Source: Lipingzhangella halophila | Lineage (GTDB): Bacteria; Actinomycetota; Actinomycetes; Streptosporangiales; Streptosporangiaceae | NCBI RefSeq assembly: GCF_014203805.1 | Contig: NZ_JACHJT010000002.1 | Span: 744,001 to 808,000 of the forward strand | Reading direction: 5' to 3' | DNA length: 64,000 nucleotides | In this document: one piece after another, positions 22,557 through 31,699 of the stretch | Numbering within the stretch: position 1 is the first letter of the stretch | Layout: each line of letters begins with the position of its first letter | Notes under the pieces: model-generated | Told to the model about the DNA's origin: nothing | Database searches by the model: none | Seen by the model: the letters and a program-made list of their open reading frames with translations, nothing else | Made by a program: the position numbers and the translations under genes

Positions 22557-23183
22557 ATGACTGATAGTAAGCCCGGGGAATCCGCTTCTCAGGAACCCGC
22601 TTTGACCGACAGCGAAACCGGAACAGAAGCGGAGGACGTGGTGGACGACGCCACCTCCGCGGAAGCCGAGAGCGGCGATCCGCCCGGCGACACATCCGGC
22701 AACGAGGCGGAGGCCGCGGTTGAGGCCGAAGCCCACCAGGGGGGAGCGCCGACGATGACGGCACCGCAGTCGTCACAGGAGCAGCCGCCCGCGGCCACGG
22801 CAACGAAGGCAGGGCGCAAGGCGCACCTGACCGTGAGCCGGGTCGAGCCGTGGTCGGTGATGAAGTTCAGCTTCGTTGTCTCCCTGGTTTGTTTCATCGT
22901 GCTGTTCGTCGCGGTCGCGGTGATCTACACCATCCTGTCGGCCCTGGGGGTCTTCGACGCGATGACCGAGCTCATCGCTTCCCTCACTGAAGGGGAGGAC
23001 GAGGAGATCCAAGTAAACCCGGAGACCTGGTTCTCCCCGGCCCGCGTCCTCGGTTACACCGGCCTTGTGGGAGCGCTGAACATCATCCTGATCACAGCGC
23101 TGGCCACGGTCGGCTCGATGCTCTACAACCTCGCGGCCGACCTCGTGGGCGGCATTGACGTCACCCTCAACGAGGCCGAGTAA
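22557..23183 (+). CDS. DUF3566 transmembrane protein
   Basis: About 208 residues. The N-terminal 100 residues are acidic and low-complexity. Then comes the DUF3566 domain: SRVEPWSVMKFSFVVSL, a first membrane helix (CFIVLFVAVAVIYTILSALG), a short outside loop and a second helix (GALNIILITALATVGSMLYNLAADL), ending GGIDVTLNE. Genes of this family follow gyrA in most actinomycetes; function unknown, perhaps linked to division or envelope. The frame is open to a TTG at 22509. The ATG at 22557 is chosen, but no ideal ribosome site precedes it. Confidence 0.85.
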   Translation: MTDSKPGESASQEPALTDSETGTEAEDVVDDATSAEAESGDPPGDTSGNEAEAAVEAEAHQGGAPTMTAPQSSQEQPPAATATKAGRKAHLTVSRVEPWSVMKFSFVVSLVCFIVLFVAVAVIYTILSALGVFDAMTELIASLTEGEDEEIQVNPETWFSPARVLGYTGLVGALNIILITALATVGSMLYNLAADLVGGIDVTLNEAE

Positions 23184-23335
23184 TCCCACCGGGCCCGGCC
23201 ACCACCGGGCCCGGACCGCACGCGCCAGGAACAGCTACACTGGAAGGCACTAGGGGGAGGGCCATCAGCCCCTGGCCACCGAGGCCAACTGGTTCGCCCC
23301 AGCTCGCCGCTTACGGTAGAGTTCCCCCGGAGCGA

Positions 23336-23409
23336 GGGCGTATAGCTCAGACGGTTAGAGCGCATCCCTGATAAGGATGAGGCCCCAGGTTCAAGTCCTG
23401 GTACGCCCA
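23336..23409 (+). tRNA. tRNA-Ile (anticodon GAT)
   Basis: A 74-nt cloverleaf. Acceptor stem GGGCGTA/TACGCCC, D-arm GCTCAGACGGTTAGAGC, anticodon arm CCCTGATAAGG with GAT, and T-arm CCAGGTTCAAGTCCTGG. No CCA is encoded. Its 3' half is the integration target of the island that follows and is repeated at 47458-47502. Confidence 0.96.
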
Positions 23410-23412
23410 CAC
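23368..23412. repeat. attL: left end of the integrated island (45-bp direct repeat)
   Basis: The 45 bases from the anticodon loop to three bases past the tRNA-Ile end are identical to 47458-47502 in the same orientation. The tRNA gene is left whole, as with most tRNA-targeting integrases. The island between the repeats is about 24.1 kb. Confidence 0.93.
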
Positions 23413-23521
23413 TGTTTTCGCAGATGAGAGATCTTTTCCTCGCTTCATAGGGCGGGTCTCTGTCCTTCTGGTTGGTCGCTGGTTAGTAACGGACTCCCCG
23501 ACAGCCTGCGAACAAGGGCGG

Positions 23522-23821
23522 TCAGGGGCGGTCCTCGACGGTACTGTCCGGATCGAAAGCATCAGCCTCGGTGCGGTCTTGAGCACTGGGTTTCGCTACT
23601 TCCTGTGATTGCTGAGAAGGTACGGGGACGTCCAGCAGGTGCAGGATGTCAGCCAGCCGGACCCGGTAGGTGTTCCCGTAGCGGATGATCCTGCATGGGA
23701 ACTCGTCGTTCTTGGCGAGTTCGTAGGCCATGGTGCGTCCCATGTTCAGTGCCTGTGCCGCTGTCATCAGGTCCACGGCCGCGGGCAGGGCGTAAAGCTC
23801 GGTGATCGTCAGTGGCCTCAC
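23522..23821 (-). CDS. xis: Excisionase-like helix-turn-helix protein
   Basis: A 99-residue protein. Residues 15-62 form a winged HTH of the excisionase/MerR type: DLMTAAQALNMGRTMAYEL, then FPCRIIRYGNTYRVRLADILHLLD. The C-terminus is Pro/Ser/Asp-rich. It lies 110 bp inside attL and reads toward it. In the excised circle it would be followed on the same strand by attP and then the integrase gene. Excision control is inferred from the fold and position. An alternative is a small regulator of the island. Confidence 0.7.
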   Translation of the reverse strand: MRPLTITELYALPAAVDLMTAAQALNMGRTMAYELAKNDEFPCRIIRYGNTYRVRLADILHLLDVPVPSQQSQEVAKPSAQDRTEADAFDPDSTVEDRP

Positions 23822-23931
23822 CAGCGATATCCCTGACGAACGGGGGTCCAGCGCGGACGGTCATGTGGGTTCCCCTGATAGTGCCCTGACAGGGGGACAC
23901 TCCCAGGGCGTGGCAGCCGCTTGAGATCCAT
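23818..23931 (-). CDS. Small hypothetical protein upstream of the excisionase
   Basis: A possible 37-residue basic protein (MDLKRLPRPGSVPLSGHYQG start) with a GAGGAAG element nine bases before its ATG. Its stop overlaps the excisionase ATG (ATGA), which supports real translation and coupling. A longer frame extends to 24018. No family recognised. Confidence 0.45.
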   Translation of the reverse strand: MDLKRLPRPGSVPLSGHYQGNPHDRPRWTPVRQGYRW

Positions 23932-24675
23932 GAGGTGCGCTTCCTCATGTGTCGCGGTACGTAATCGACGCGAACGCCTCTCACCCAAGGAAGGGGCGTG
24001 GCGGTCGGCTTGTGCCACGCCGGATCGTCCTCAGTCCGAGCGCTGTCCAGAAACCGTGGAACGTCCCAGCAGCGACCGTAGGAGCCACAAGCAACCTGCA
24101 TAACGGCTCCTCTCCTCGAGAGGAGTCTGCTGTCCAGGCCAGGCGCCTGTAGGGCCTCGGTTCCGGCTGGTGCCGAGCGGGATTTGCATCTCCAAAAGTC
24201 ACCATAAACCATTTGGTAGTTTAAAGAGACTCGAACAGGGTTGTGCGCCCTTCGCGTTTGGTCGCTCAACTCCCGAGGTGCGTCGCGGTAAGGTGTCGGC
24301 CGTACATGTCCCCACCCTGTGGACGCGCAAAGCCACAACCCAAGCTCCACTCCTGACGTAGCTTCCCCGTCCCCTCTGAGATGCGTTGTACGAGGCGGGC
24401 CTTAAGCGAGAATTTCACGCTGGGTGACCGCTCCACACAAAGTGAGCCAGAGCCAGCAGACATCGACATAGTTACACGATCTGGTCCCGGGCGGCCTGGT
24501 GCAGCGCCGAGACCCGCGGAGACGCGGCGATCTTGGCTGCCACGCGTGAACGGTCGGGGCGTTCGACGATGTGCACCGCCGCACCCGAGGATCCGCTGCG
24601 CGCCCTGCCGTCTCGGCGACTCCCCCGAGCTGGGCCGGTGCCTATGTGGTTGGGGCTCATGAGGGCCGGGCCCGC
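23932..24675. other. Region without a recognised gene
   Basis: Several open frames overlap here, the longest on the minus strand to 24350, but none shows a family motif or convincing start. The area 24190-24240 is AT-richer than its surroundings, so a promoter for the leftward genes may lie there. A replication gene, often found here in actinomycete integrative elements, was not recognised. Confidence 0.4.
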
Positions 24676-25308
24676 TCAGGGTTGGCCCGCTGCCTTCTTC
24701 TGCGCCCGCTTGGCCTTGCGGCGGAGTTGGTTGTAGGCCCCGGCCAGTCCCATGGCCTTGCGCACCTCGGAGACCGCTTGCTGGACCTCGCGGCGGGTGC
24801 GCTCGGTGCCGTCCACGATGATCTGGTCCACCAGGCCGGGCTGGGCCTCGAAGGAGGCGCGACGCTCGCGGATGGGCTCCAGGAACCGGTTGAGCGCGGC
24901 GGCGAGCGCGTCCTTGACCTCGACGTCGCCGACCGTTCCTGCCCGGTAGCGCTCGTTCAGCTCGGCGACCTCGGCCGGGTTGTCGTTGAACGCGTCGTGG
25001 TAGACGAAGACCGGGTTGCCCTCGTCCGAGCCCGGGATGTCGGCGCGCACCCGGTTGGGGTCGGTGTACATGGCCGAGACCTTCTTGCGGACCTCCTCGG
25101 CACTGTCGGAGAGGTAGATGACGTTGCCCAGGGACTTGCTGGCCTTGGCCTGGCCGTCAGTGCCGACCAGGGAGGACACATCGCTGGTGATGAGTTCGGG
25201 GACCGGGAACGTCTCGCCGTAGAGGTGGTTGAAGCGCCGGGCGATCTCCCGGGTGACCTCCACGTGGGCGTGGTTGTCCTTGCCGACCGGAACGGCGTTG
25301 GCTTTGAC
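24676..25308 (-). pseudogene. trpS: Tryptophanyl-tRNA synthetase, 3' fragment
   Basis: About 210 residues that match only the C-terminal half of a TrpRS. They begin in the catalytic domain at KANAVPVGKDNHAHVEVTRE, keep the KMSKS-loop equivalent KASKSLGN, and run through the anticodon-binding helices to a natural end (LRRKAKRAQKKAAGQP). The N-terminal half with the HIGH motif is absent; upstream sequence at about 25310 is unrelated, so the gene was cut by recombination. A complete trpS must exist elsewhere. Such duplicates can be resistance alleles against indolmycin-type inhibitors in whole form, but this copy cannot aminoacylate. Confidence 0.85.
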
Positions 25309-25355
25309 GCACCGGGTTGATCCGTGTTCTACCAGCACATAAGGAGGGGGATTTC

Positions 25356-25454
25356 ATGACGCTCAGCCCAAGGGAAAAGCGCGAGATCAAGAAGGTTCAG
25401 GAGGAGCGCGCAAGAGAGAGCCGATCGGAAGTACAACCGGTCCACAGGCAGTAG
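25356..25454 (+). CDS. Possible 32-residue charged peptide
   Basis: An ATG five bases after the strong ribosome site AAGGAGGGGG opens a short frame beginning MTLSPREKREIKKVQEERA, highly charged and probably helical. It may be the start of a gene truncated by the event that cut trpS next to it, or a real small protein. No family recognised. Confidence 0.35.
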   Translation: MTLSPREKREIKKVQEERARESRSEVQPVHRQ

Positions 25455-25795
25455 TCGCAGTCGGCAGAACGGGACGCCGGGCGAAACGGCGCCGTCGGTA
25501 CGGATCGCCAACATCTACTAGCCGGATTACGACGACGGTGGCCGCAACCGGGCACGGTAATCAGATCGCCGTCGGCAACTAGGGAGATGTTGCGCAGGAA
25601 ATCGCCGAGCAGGATATCAACACTCAGCCGGTCGACCTGGGTACCACGCTGGCGCCGTGCGCGACCTGCTGCATCACCTGCAGTGCGACGGTATCCGAGT
25701 CGAGGATGAGGAGCTGGCCGACGAGCTGCGCTCTGAAGCGGGATCCGCGTGGCCAGGACTCGATTCCCTTGTGGCCCACTGTCTGGGCGCGGTGA
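25455..25795. other. Region without a recognised gene
   Basis: A plus-strand frame from about 25655 to the stop near 25834 reads VRDLLHHLQCDGIRVEDEEL and looks protein-like, but no start or family could be assigned. It is probably another recombination remnant. Confidence 0.35.
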
Positions 25796-26827
25796 TCACG
25801 GAGGCGGTGCCGTGCTCGACTGGCGTGGAATGAGGGACGGCAGGCATACCCGTGTCGCCGCGGGGCGGCCGACCATGGCGTCCATGAGCAGTTCCACGGC
25901 GTTGACGGCCACCTGTCCCAGCGGGACATGGACCGTGCTCAGCGGCACGGGCAGCCGTTTGGCCAGCGGGATGTCGTTGTAGCCGACCACGGACAGGTCC
26001 TCGGGTACGCGCCAGCCCAGCCGGTGTGCCGCGGCCATCACGCCCACTGCCGTGTTGTCGTTGACCGCGAAGATCGCCGTCGGGGGCTCCGGCGTCCGCA
26101 GGAGCGCCTCACCCTGTTCCTCACCGGATTCCATACTGAACTGCGAGGGCCGGACCCAGCCGTCGCGGCCCGCCAGCCCCGCCTCGGCCAGTGCGCGCCG
26201 GTAGCCGGCGACGCGTCCGCGGGCGCTGGAGGCGTGCTCCGGGCCGGCGACCAAGCCGATACGCCGGTGCCCCAGGTCGGTTAGGTGCCGCGTCGCCAAG
26301 TAGCCGCCCAGCTCGTCGTCGCCGATCGAGGATGGGCTGATGCCGTCGGTGCGCAGCGCCAGGACGTGGGGCACATCGCGTTCGCGCAGCGTCGCGGGGA
26401 AGTCGTCGCCGACGCGTGTCGTGGTGGTGATCAGGCCGTCCACGCGGCGCTGAAGCAGCGACTCGGCCGCTTCGCGTTCCCTGTGCGGATCCTCGTGGCT
26501 GGTGGCGACGAGCGCGAGCAGCGATCGCTGCTCGCACGCGAAGGCGATCTCCTCGAACAGCATCGCCATCACCGTGTCGCGCAGCCGCGGGACGATGACG
26601 CCTATGGCCGTGGCGCCGGTGCGGCGCAGGCTGGAGGCGGCCGCGTCGCGCCGGTAGCCCAGTTCCGCAGCGGCCTGGCGCGCACGCTGCGCCGCCACTG
26701 TATTGGAGGGCGGCAGCCGCTCGTCCAGTGCCCTGGACACCGTTGACGTACTCACGCCGGCCGCGCGCGCCACGTCGCGGATAGTCGGCGGCTTCCTGCC
26801 ATGCCGCGCGGGCTGGTGCTCGCTCAC
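25796..26827 (-). CDS. LacI-family transcriptional regulator
   Basis: The GTG at 26827 after GGGGAGGGG is preferred over upstream starts; 343 residues. N-terminal LacI HTH and hinge: TIRDVARAAGVSTSTVSRALDER, then ELGYRRDAAASSLRR. The periplasmic-binding-protein-like effector domain follows (IGVIVPRLRDTVMAMLFEEIA, DLGHRRIGLVAGPEHASSA, TAIFAVNDNTAVGVM, LSVVGYNDIPLA). Divergent from the DapA-family lyase across a 136-bp spacer that holds a LacI-type palindrome, so it probably represses that operon until a sugar-acid-like substrate binds. Confidence 0.9.
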   Translation of the reverse strand: MSEHQPARHGRKPPTIRDVARAAGVSTSTVSRALDERLPPSNTVAAQRARQAAAELGYRRDAAASSLRRTGATAIGVIVPRLRDTVMAMLFEEIAFACEQRSLLALVATSHEDPHREREAAESLLQRRVDGLITTTTRVGDDFPATLRERDVPHVLALRTDGISPSSIGDDELGGYLATRHLTDLGHRRIGLVAGPEHASSARGRVAGYRRALAEAGLAGRDGWVRPSQFSMESGEEQGEALLRTPEPPTAIFAVNDNTAVGVMAAAHRLGWRVPEDLSVVGYNDIPLAKRLPVPLSTVHVPLGQVAVNAVELLMDAMVGRPAATRVCLPSLIPRQSSTAPPP

Positions 26828-26931
26828 CTCACGCCCCTCCCCATCGTCGCCGCACCCCGTGATCGTACGCGCCACCGAAGACGTCGCCTCCCAGGCTTGC
26901 GTGCACCGCATCACACCCTAGTATATTGAAA

Positions 26932-26947
26932 ACGTTCCCAGGAACGA
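26932..26947. promoter_or_regulatory. LacI-type operator and promoter ahead of the lyase operon
   Basis: Inverted repeat CGTTCC-CA-GGAACG (26933-26946) within AAACGTTCCCAGGAACGA, just downstream of a -10-like TATATT at 26922-26927. A repressor bound here would block the promoter of the 26964 gene. It is likely the target of the divergent LacI protein. Confidence 0.65.
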
Positions 26948-26963
26948 TTCGAACAGAGGAGAC

Positions 26964-27896
26964 ATGCCAGTGAGTAGCAGTGACGGCCTCGACCTTCGCG
27001 GTCTGGTGCCCGCGCCCGTGACCCCATTCGCTCCCACGGGAGAGGTCGACCACGGGGCTTTGGCCTCATACACCACGTGGCTTGCCGGCTTCCCGGAGGT
27101 CAAGGGCCTGGTTTGTCTTGGGCACGCCGGTGAGGGAACGGCACTCACACCGGACGAACGCGTAGCGGTGATCGAGACGATGGTGCGGGCCGCGGGCGAC
27201 ACGCCGATCATCGCCGGCATCACCAGCGAAGGCACCGGTGTCGCGGCGACCGAGGCGGCGCAGGCCGCTGCCGCGGGCGCCGCTGCGGGGCTGGTCTATC
27301 CCTCGCACGGCTGGCTCAGGTTCGGTTTCCAGCCTGGCGCGCCTCAGGACCGCTACCGCGCCGTCCACGAGGAGTCGGGGCTGCCGCTGATCCTGTTCCA
27401 GTACCCGGACAACACCAAGGCCAGCTACGACCTCGAGACCCAGCTGGAGATCGCCGCGCAACCCGGGGTCTTCGCGACCAAGAACGGCGTGCGCAACATG
27501 CGCCGGTGGGACACCGAGATCCCGGTCCTCCGCCGAGAGCGGCCCGACCTGCAGGTCCTGACCTGCCACGACGAGTACCTGCTGCACACGATGTTCGACG
27601 TCGACGGAGCTCTGGTCGGCTACGGAGGACTCGCCCCCGAGCCGCTGATCGACCTCATCGCCGCCGGGAAGGCCCGCGACTACCCTACGGCCCGAGCACT
27701 GCACGACCGCCTTCTCCCGGTGACCAAGGCGGTCTACCACCGCGGCTCCCACATGGAGGGCACGGTTGCGCTGAAACTAGGCCTCGTGGCGCGCGGAATC
27801 CTGCCCGACGCCACAGTGCGCTCGCCGCTGCTGGACCTCTCGACCGGTGCCGCCGACGAGATCCGCTCCGCACTCAAGCAGGCCGACCTGCTGTAG
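26964..27896 (+). CDS. DapA-family (dihydrodipicolinate synthase-like) lyase/dehydratase
   Basis: A 310-residue class I aldolase-type TIM barrel. The Schiff-base lysine is in GVFATKNGVRN, the catalytic tyrosine in LILFQYPDN, and the substrate loop is GHAGEGTALTPDER. It is probably not the lysine-pathway enzyme: it has a dedicated LacI regulator and a downstream transporter, which point to a catabolic aldolase or dehydratase of the same superfamily, such as those acting on keto-deoxy sugar acids or hydroxyproline products. ATG start with GAGGAG upstream. Confidence 0.85.
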   Translation: MPVSSSDGLDLRGLVPAPVTPFAPTGEVDHGALASYTTWLAGFPEVKGLVCLGHAGEGTALTPDERVAVIETMVRAAGDTPIIAGITSEGTGVAATEAAQAAAAGAAAGLVYPSHGWLRFGFQPGAPQDRYRAVHEESGLPLILFQYPDNTKASYDLETQLEIAAQPGVFATKNGVRNMRRWDTEIPVLRRERPDLQVLTCHDEYLLHTMFDVDGALVGYGGLAPEPLIDLIAAGKARDYPTARALHDRLLPVTKAVYHRGSHMEGTVALKLGLVARGILPDATVRSPLLDLSTGAADEIRSALKQADLL

Positions 27897-28020
27897 CCGC
27901 TACCCGCCGGGCCGGAGACGGCCGGACTTCCCCCACGAACAACGCGGGCGCGGCAATGCGTCCCGGCGGCCATGTGCCGTCGGGACGCCCCGTGGCCGAC
28001 CCCGCAGAAAGGTCACGACC

Positions 28021-29310
28021 GTGGAACACCAGCGCCACGACCCCAACGGGGCCCCGTCACCACACACGCACCGGCCCGACGACGCCGACCTTGCGAGCGC
28101 CCCCGCGCCGCGTCGTTGGCTGCGCTACCTCACGCTGTTGGGCCCCGCGTTCATCGCCGGTGCCTGGCAGTTCGGGCCGGGAGCTCTGACCACCGCCGTA
28201 CAGGCGGGAACACAGTACGGCCACGCGCTCATCTGGGTCATCGTGATCTCCACGGTCCTGGCGATCGTGTTCACGGACATGAGCGTGCGGGTTTCGCTTC
28301 GTTCCCGCGGATCGCTCATCGAGACGACCAAACAGCGCCTCGGCCGCCCCATGGGGGTACTCGCCGGAGTCGGCGTGTTCGCCATCACCCTGCTGTTCTC
28401 CGTGGGCAACGCCGCCGCGGCCGGGCTGAGCCTGTCGTTCGTCTTCGGAGGATCGGCAGTCGGCTGGACACTCGCCTGCACCGTCGCCGTCGCCCTGATC
28501 ATCCTCAGCCGCAACCTGTACACGATCCTCGAGCGGCTCATGCTGGGACTCGTCGCGTTGATGGCGCTGGGCTTTGTCCTCAGCGCGGTACTGACCCAGC
28601 CGCACTGGCTCGACGTGGGCGCCGGCTTCGTACCGACAGTCCCGGCCGGGGCCGAAGTGCTGCTGATCGCGCTGGTCGGCACCAACTTCTCGATGAACGC
28701 AGCCTTCTACATCGGCTACGCCACGCGTGAGCGAGGGCTGACTCAGGAGCAGTACCGGGCCACTACCTTCACCGACACCATCCCCGGCATCGCCGCGCCG
28801 GGCATCATGGCCGTATTCATCATCGTCGCCGCCGCAACGACCGCAGGCGAAGTCGGCACCAACGCGGGAACCCTGCCCGAGCTCGCCGTCGCGCTGGAAC
28901 CCGCCGCCGGACCGGCGGCGTCCTGGATCTTCGCACTCGGGTTCTTCGGCGCCGCGTTCTCCTCCATGATCGCCAACGCCAGCGCCGGCGGCACCCTTCT
29001 GGCAGACGGCATCGGGCTCGGCAACCGGTTGGCGTCCAAACGCGTCAAGGCCCTGATCATGCTGCCGCTTACCTTCGGGGCGCTGGTCACCGCCATCGCC
29101 GGCGAAGGGCCGGTCGAGCTCATCGTGGGCGCCCAAGCGCTCATCGTGCTCATAGCGCCGCTGCTCGGCGTCGTGCTGTTCCTGCTGGCGAACCAGCGCC
29201 GCCACATGAGCATCCTGGCCAACGCGCTATGGCAGAACGTCCTGGCTGTCATCGGGATCCTGGTTCTCCTGGCTATGAGCGCCCAACTGGTGATCACCAA
29301 CTTCGGGTGA
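28021..29310 (+). CDS. Nramp-fold transporter lacking the usual metal-binding motifs
   Basis: 429 residues with about 11 membrane helices. GTG start at 28021 after AGAAAGG. The first helix region aligns as GPAFIAGAWQFGPGALTTAVQAG, where canonical metal transporters have DPGN; here it is GPGA at residues 52-55. The sixth-helix motif, normally MPHN or similar, reads TNFSMNAAFYIG (residues 221-232). Both metal-coordinating sites are therefore changed, so the substrate is probably not Mn2+ or Fe2+. Encoded 124 bp after the lyase, apparently in the same operon, it may import that enzyme's organic substrate (inference). Confidence 0.8.
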   Translation: MEHQRHDPNGAPSPHTHRPDDADLASAPAPRRWLRYLTLLGPAFIAGAWQFGPGALTTAVQAGTQYGHALIWVIVISTVLAIVFTDMSVRVSLRSRGSLIETTKQRLGRPMGVLAGVGVFAITLLFSVGNAAAAGLSLSFVFGGSAVGWTLACTVAVALIILSRNLYTILERLMLGLVALMALGFVLSAVLTQPHWLDVGAGFVPTVPAGAEVLLIALVGTNFSMNAAFYIGYATRERGLTQEQYRATTFTDTIPGIAAPGIMAVFIIVAAATTAGEVGTNAGTLPELAVALEPAAGPAASWIFALGFFGAAFSSMIANASAGGTLLADGIGLGNRLASKRVKALIMLPLTFGALVTAIAGEGPVELIVGAQALIVLIAPLLGVVLFLLANQRRHMSILANALWQNVLAVIGILVLLAMSAQLVITNFG

Positions 29311-29475
29311 ACACCGCATCCCTCGTGTACCAGCGATTCGAGCGAGGGAACACAAGTGGTCCGCGCAGAGGATTACCAGCGAGCCGGCTACCACGGTGGC
29401 ACGCTCAACCGCCGCACCGTCAACCGCCATCTGGACCGGCGTGGGTCTCAGTCAGCGTTGGTTTTAGAGCTCATC

Positions 29476-29803
29476 TCATTTGGCCAGTCTGCGACAACAG
29501 ATCAGCGTGCAAGCGATGCCGGTAAAGGCCAGGAAGTGGTCGGCCCTGCGCTCGTACCGGCGGCGCAGACGTCGGCATCCGGCCAGCCGGATCACGGTGC
29601 GTTCGACCTGCCACCGGTGCCGTCCCAACCGCTTCGAGGACTCCACCCATTTGCGGGCCAAGCGATGCGCGATCTTTCGTCCGCAGAGCCATCGGCGCAG
29701 GTGATCGTAGTTGTATCCCTTGTCGCCGTGCAGCTTGGCGGGCCTGCGCCGCCTCGGCCCACGCCGGGAGCGGATCGGAGGGATCCCCTGCACCACGGAC
29801 TTG
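29476..29803 (-). pseudogene. IS5-type transposase, C-terminal fragment
   Basis: About 106 residues with the C-terminal DDE-region features of IS5-family transposases: LHGDKGYNYDHLRRWLCGR, then a Glu-containing helix (HRWQVERTVIRLAGCRRL) and a tail RRADHFLAFTGIACTLICCRRL. Its 5' part is cut off exactly where the next IS begins (29804). Nothing else is seen between the transporter stop and this fragment. Confidence 0.75.
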
Positions 29804-29881
29804 AGAGGGCGTTTCGTGGGTTGATGTCCCTTTCGTCGTTAGGGCTGGACGAGGCGGGCTGGTCAGGGGTTCGCGTGTGGG

Positions 29882-30300
29882 CTATGGGCGCGGCTGGGTG
29901 AACAGGCCTGGTTCAGTCTCGTTGAGGATGCTGCGGCTGACCAGGCGTTTGAGCTTGGAGCGGATGTTCTCGACGTTCTTCGACGCGATGGGCAGGTCCA
30001 GGGCCTGGCACAGGTCGCGGGCGCGCAGTGGCCGGGCGAGGTCGGCGAATGCGGTCATGATCTGCTCGTAGGCAGGGTGGGCAGTGCGCCAGGCGGCGTG
30101 CTCGGCTCGACGTCGTCCTTACCCACCAGGGAGAGCAGGGCCGTGCGGGTGATCTGCAGATGCGTGATCGCCTGGGTGAGTTCATCGAGCTTGGTGGTGA
30201 GTTCGCCGATGTGGGCGCGTGTCTGCTCGGCCTGGTGGGTGAGCGCCTGTTCGCGCTCGTCGAGGGTCTTCAGCAGCGGTTTCGCCTCGTGGTGGTTCAT
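29882..30300 (-). pseudogene. IS passenger gene (coiled coil plus winged-helix), copy 1, frameshifted
   Basis: Equivalent of 39742-40160 in copy 2. It starts with an ATG overlapping the transposase stop. The first 70 residues are a coiled coil; a winged-helix-like C-terminal part (about 60 residues) follows in another frame. See the copy 2 entry for details. Confidence 0.6.
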
Positions 30301-31128
30301 GTGTCGCGCCAGGACATGCTGGAGGTGTGGGTAAGCTGGCGGGTCGTCACGTCGCTCATCGCCCGGTACACGCGCGATTCGGAGCTGGTGGGACGGTGTT
30401 CGTAGTCGCGGACCAGGCGCCGATGCAGGACCAGGGTGCCGTAGGTCTGTTCGACCACCCACCGCGTGGGCTGGGGGACGAACCCCTTCTCGGCCGGGTT
30501 GCGCTGGACGATGTCCACGCCGATGCCCACAGAGGCGCCGTGGTCGACGACCGTGCTCTTGAAGCCCTGGTCGACCAGGGCTGTCTGTACGGTGTCACTC
30601 TGGGCGGCCACCCGGTCCAGCAGGGCGATGCCAGCGGTGTTCTCATGCGCGGATGCGGCCATCACGACCACCGCCACGACCAGGCCCAGCACGTCCACGG
30701 TCAGGCCGCGCTTGCGCCCGGTGACGCGTTTGCCCGCGTCGTTGCCGGTCGTGGTCGAGGGCACGGCGGCCGCCGCGCGGATGCTCTGGGTGTCCAGTAC
30801 GACCAGGCTCGGGGCGGATAATCGTGCCCGTTTCTCGCGTGCCTGCCAGCGCAGCAGGTCGTGGATGGTCTGGTCGGTGCCCTCACTCGCGCCATTTGGC
30901 GAAGTAGTAGTAGACCGCGTTGCGGGGCGGCAGGTCGTGGGGTAGGTAGTCCCACTGGCAGCCGGTGCGGCCCTGGTAGAGGATCGCGTTGACGATCTCG
31001 CGCATGTCGTAGGCGCCCTGGTGGCCGCTGGCCGAGGGGTGCGTTGCCTTCCAGGCCGTGATCACCGGCTCGAGCAGGGCTCACCGCTCGTCGGAGAGGT
31101 CGCTGGGGTAGGGCTTGCGTTCGTTCAC
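30297..31128 (-). pseudogene. IS5-family transposase, copy 1, inactivated
   Basis: Same gene and same two lesions as copy 2 (see 38914-39745): an in-frame TGA at codon 16 and a frameshift after FAKWRE. The DDE region is otherwise well preserved (VVLDTQSIRAAA, ALVDQGFKS, QTYGTLVLHRRLVRDYEHRP). Confidence 0.85.
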
Positions 31129-31230
31129 CTGGTCATCCCAGCACACCCAAGCCCACCAGGCAGGAGTAACGCTACAAATTCACATCATCACAATAAGACA
31201 CTGGGGGCATCACCCCACGAAACGCCCTCT

Positions 31231-31699
31231 CAGAGCGCCGGCGTAGGCGCATCGGGTGCGTCGTGGATCTGGGCTGGCTCTATCCGCGTGGATTTTCCTC
31301 GCGTGATGCGGGGCCGTGCCTGTGCGTCGTCGGTGGTGTCGGGCTCGCACCTTCGGTGCCTGTGCCGGTGTTTGCGATCCGGTTGCGCCCCAACGCCCAA
31401 CGGTGCGCGAGAGCCCTACCGCGTGGGTTCCTGAGCCTCCATCATCAGGCATCGATCGAACTTGAGTTCCCTTGTTGGTTGGAGTAGGGATGCGACTACG
31501 GCGTCGACGCCGCACGTCCTCCCCCAGCACACCGGCGTCTGTGGCGATGCCTGAGGTCAACGCGAGCCGGTACAGCCCCTGACTGCGGCAACTGGCGAGC
31601 ACGAGCTTCTGGTCGATGGCACTGCGGATGCCGTCGATGATCGTGATGGCGCTGCGGTGGGGGTGGAAGGCCAGCCCGTGCGACACCGCTGCGACGGTG
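31231..31699. other. Region without a recognised gene
   Basis: Follows IS copy 1. A minus-strand frame here and beyond (about 31490-31740) reads AAMYNPTVAAVSHGLAFHP and then SAITIIDGIRSAIDQKLVLA, which looks like a real protein remnant, but the family was not recognised. It overlaps the start of the ABC-exporter remnant on the other strand. Confidence 0.35.

Larger units (their letters stand above)
29804..31230 (-). mobile_element. IS5-family (IS427-type) element, copy 1
   Basis: A 1427-bp element bounded by imperfect inverted ends AGAGGGCGTTTCGTGGG. It is the reverse complement of copy 2 (38812-40238): a position x here corresponds to 70042-x there. Two base differences were seen near the ends. 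No matching target-site duplication was found at either end. It carries a broken transposase and a broken passenger gene. Confidence 0.9.
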
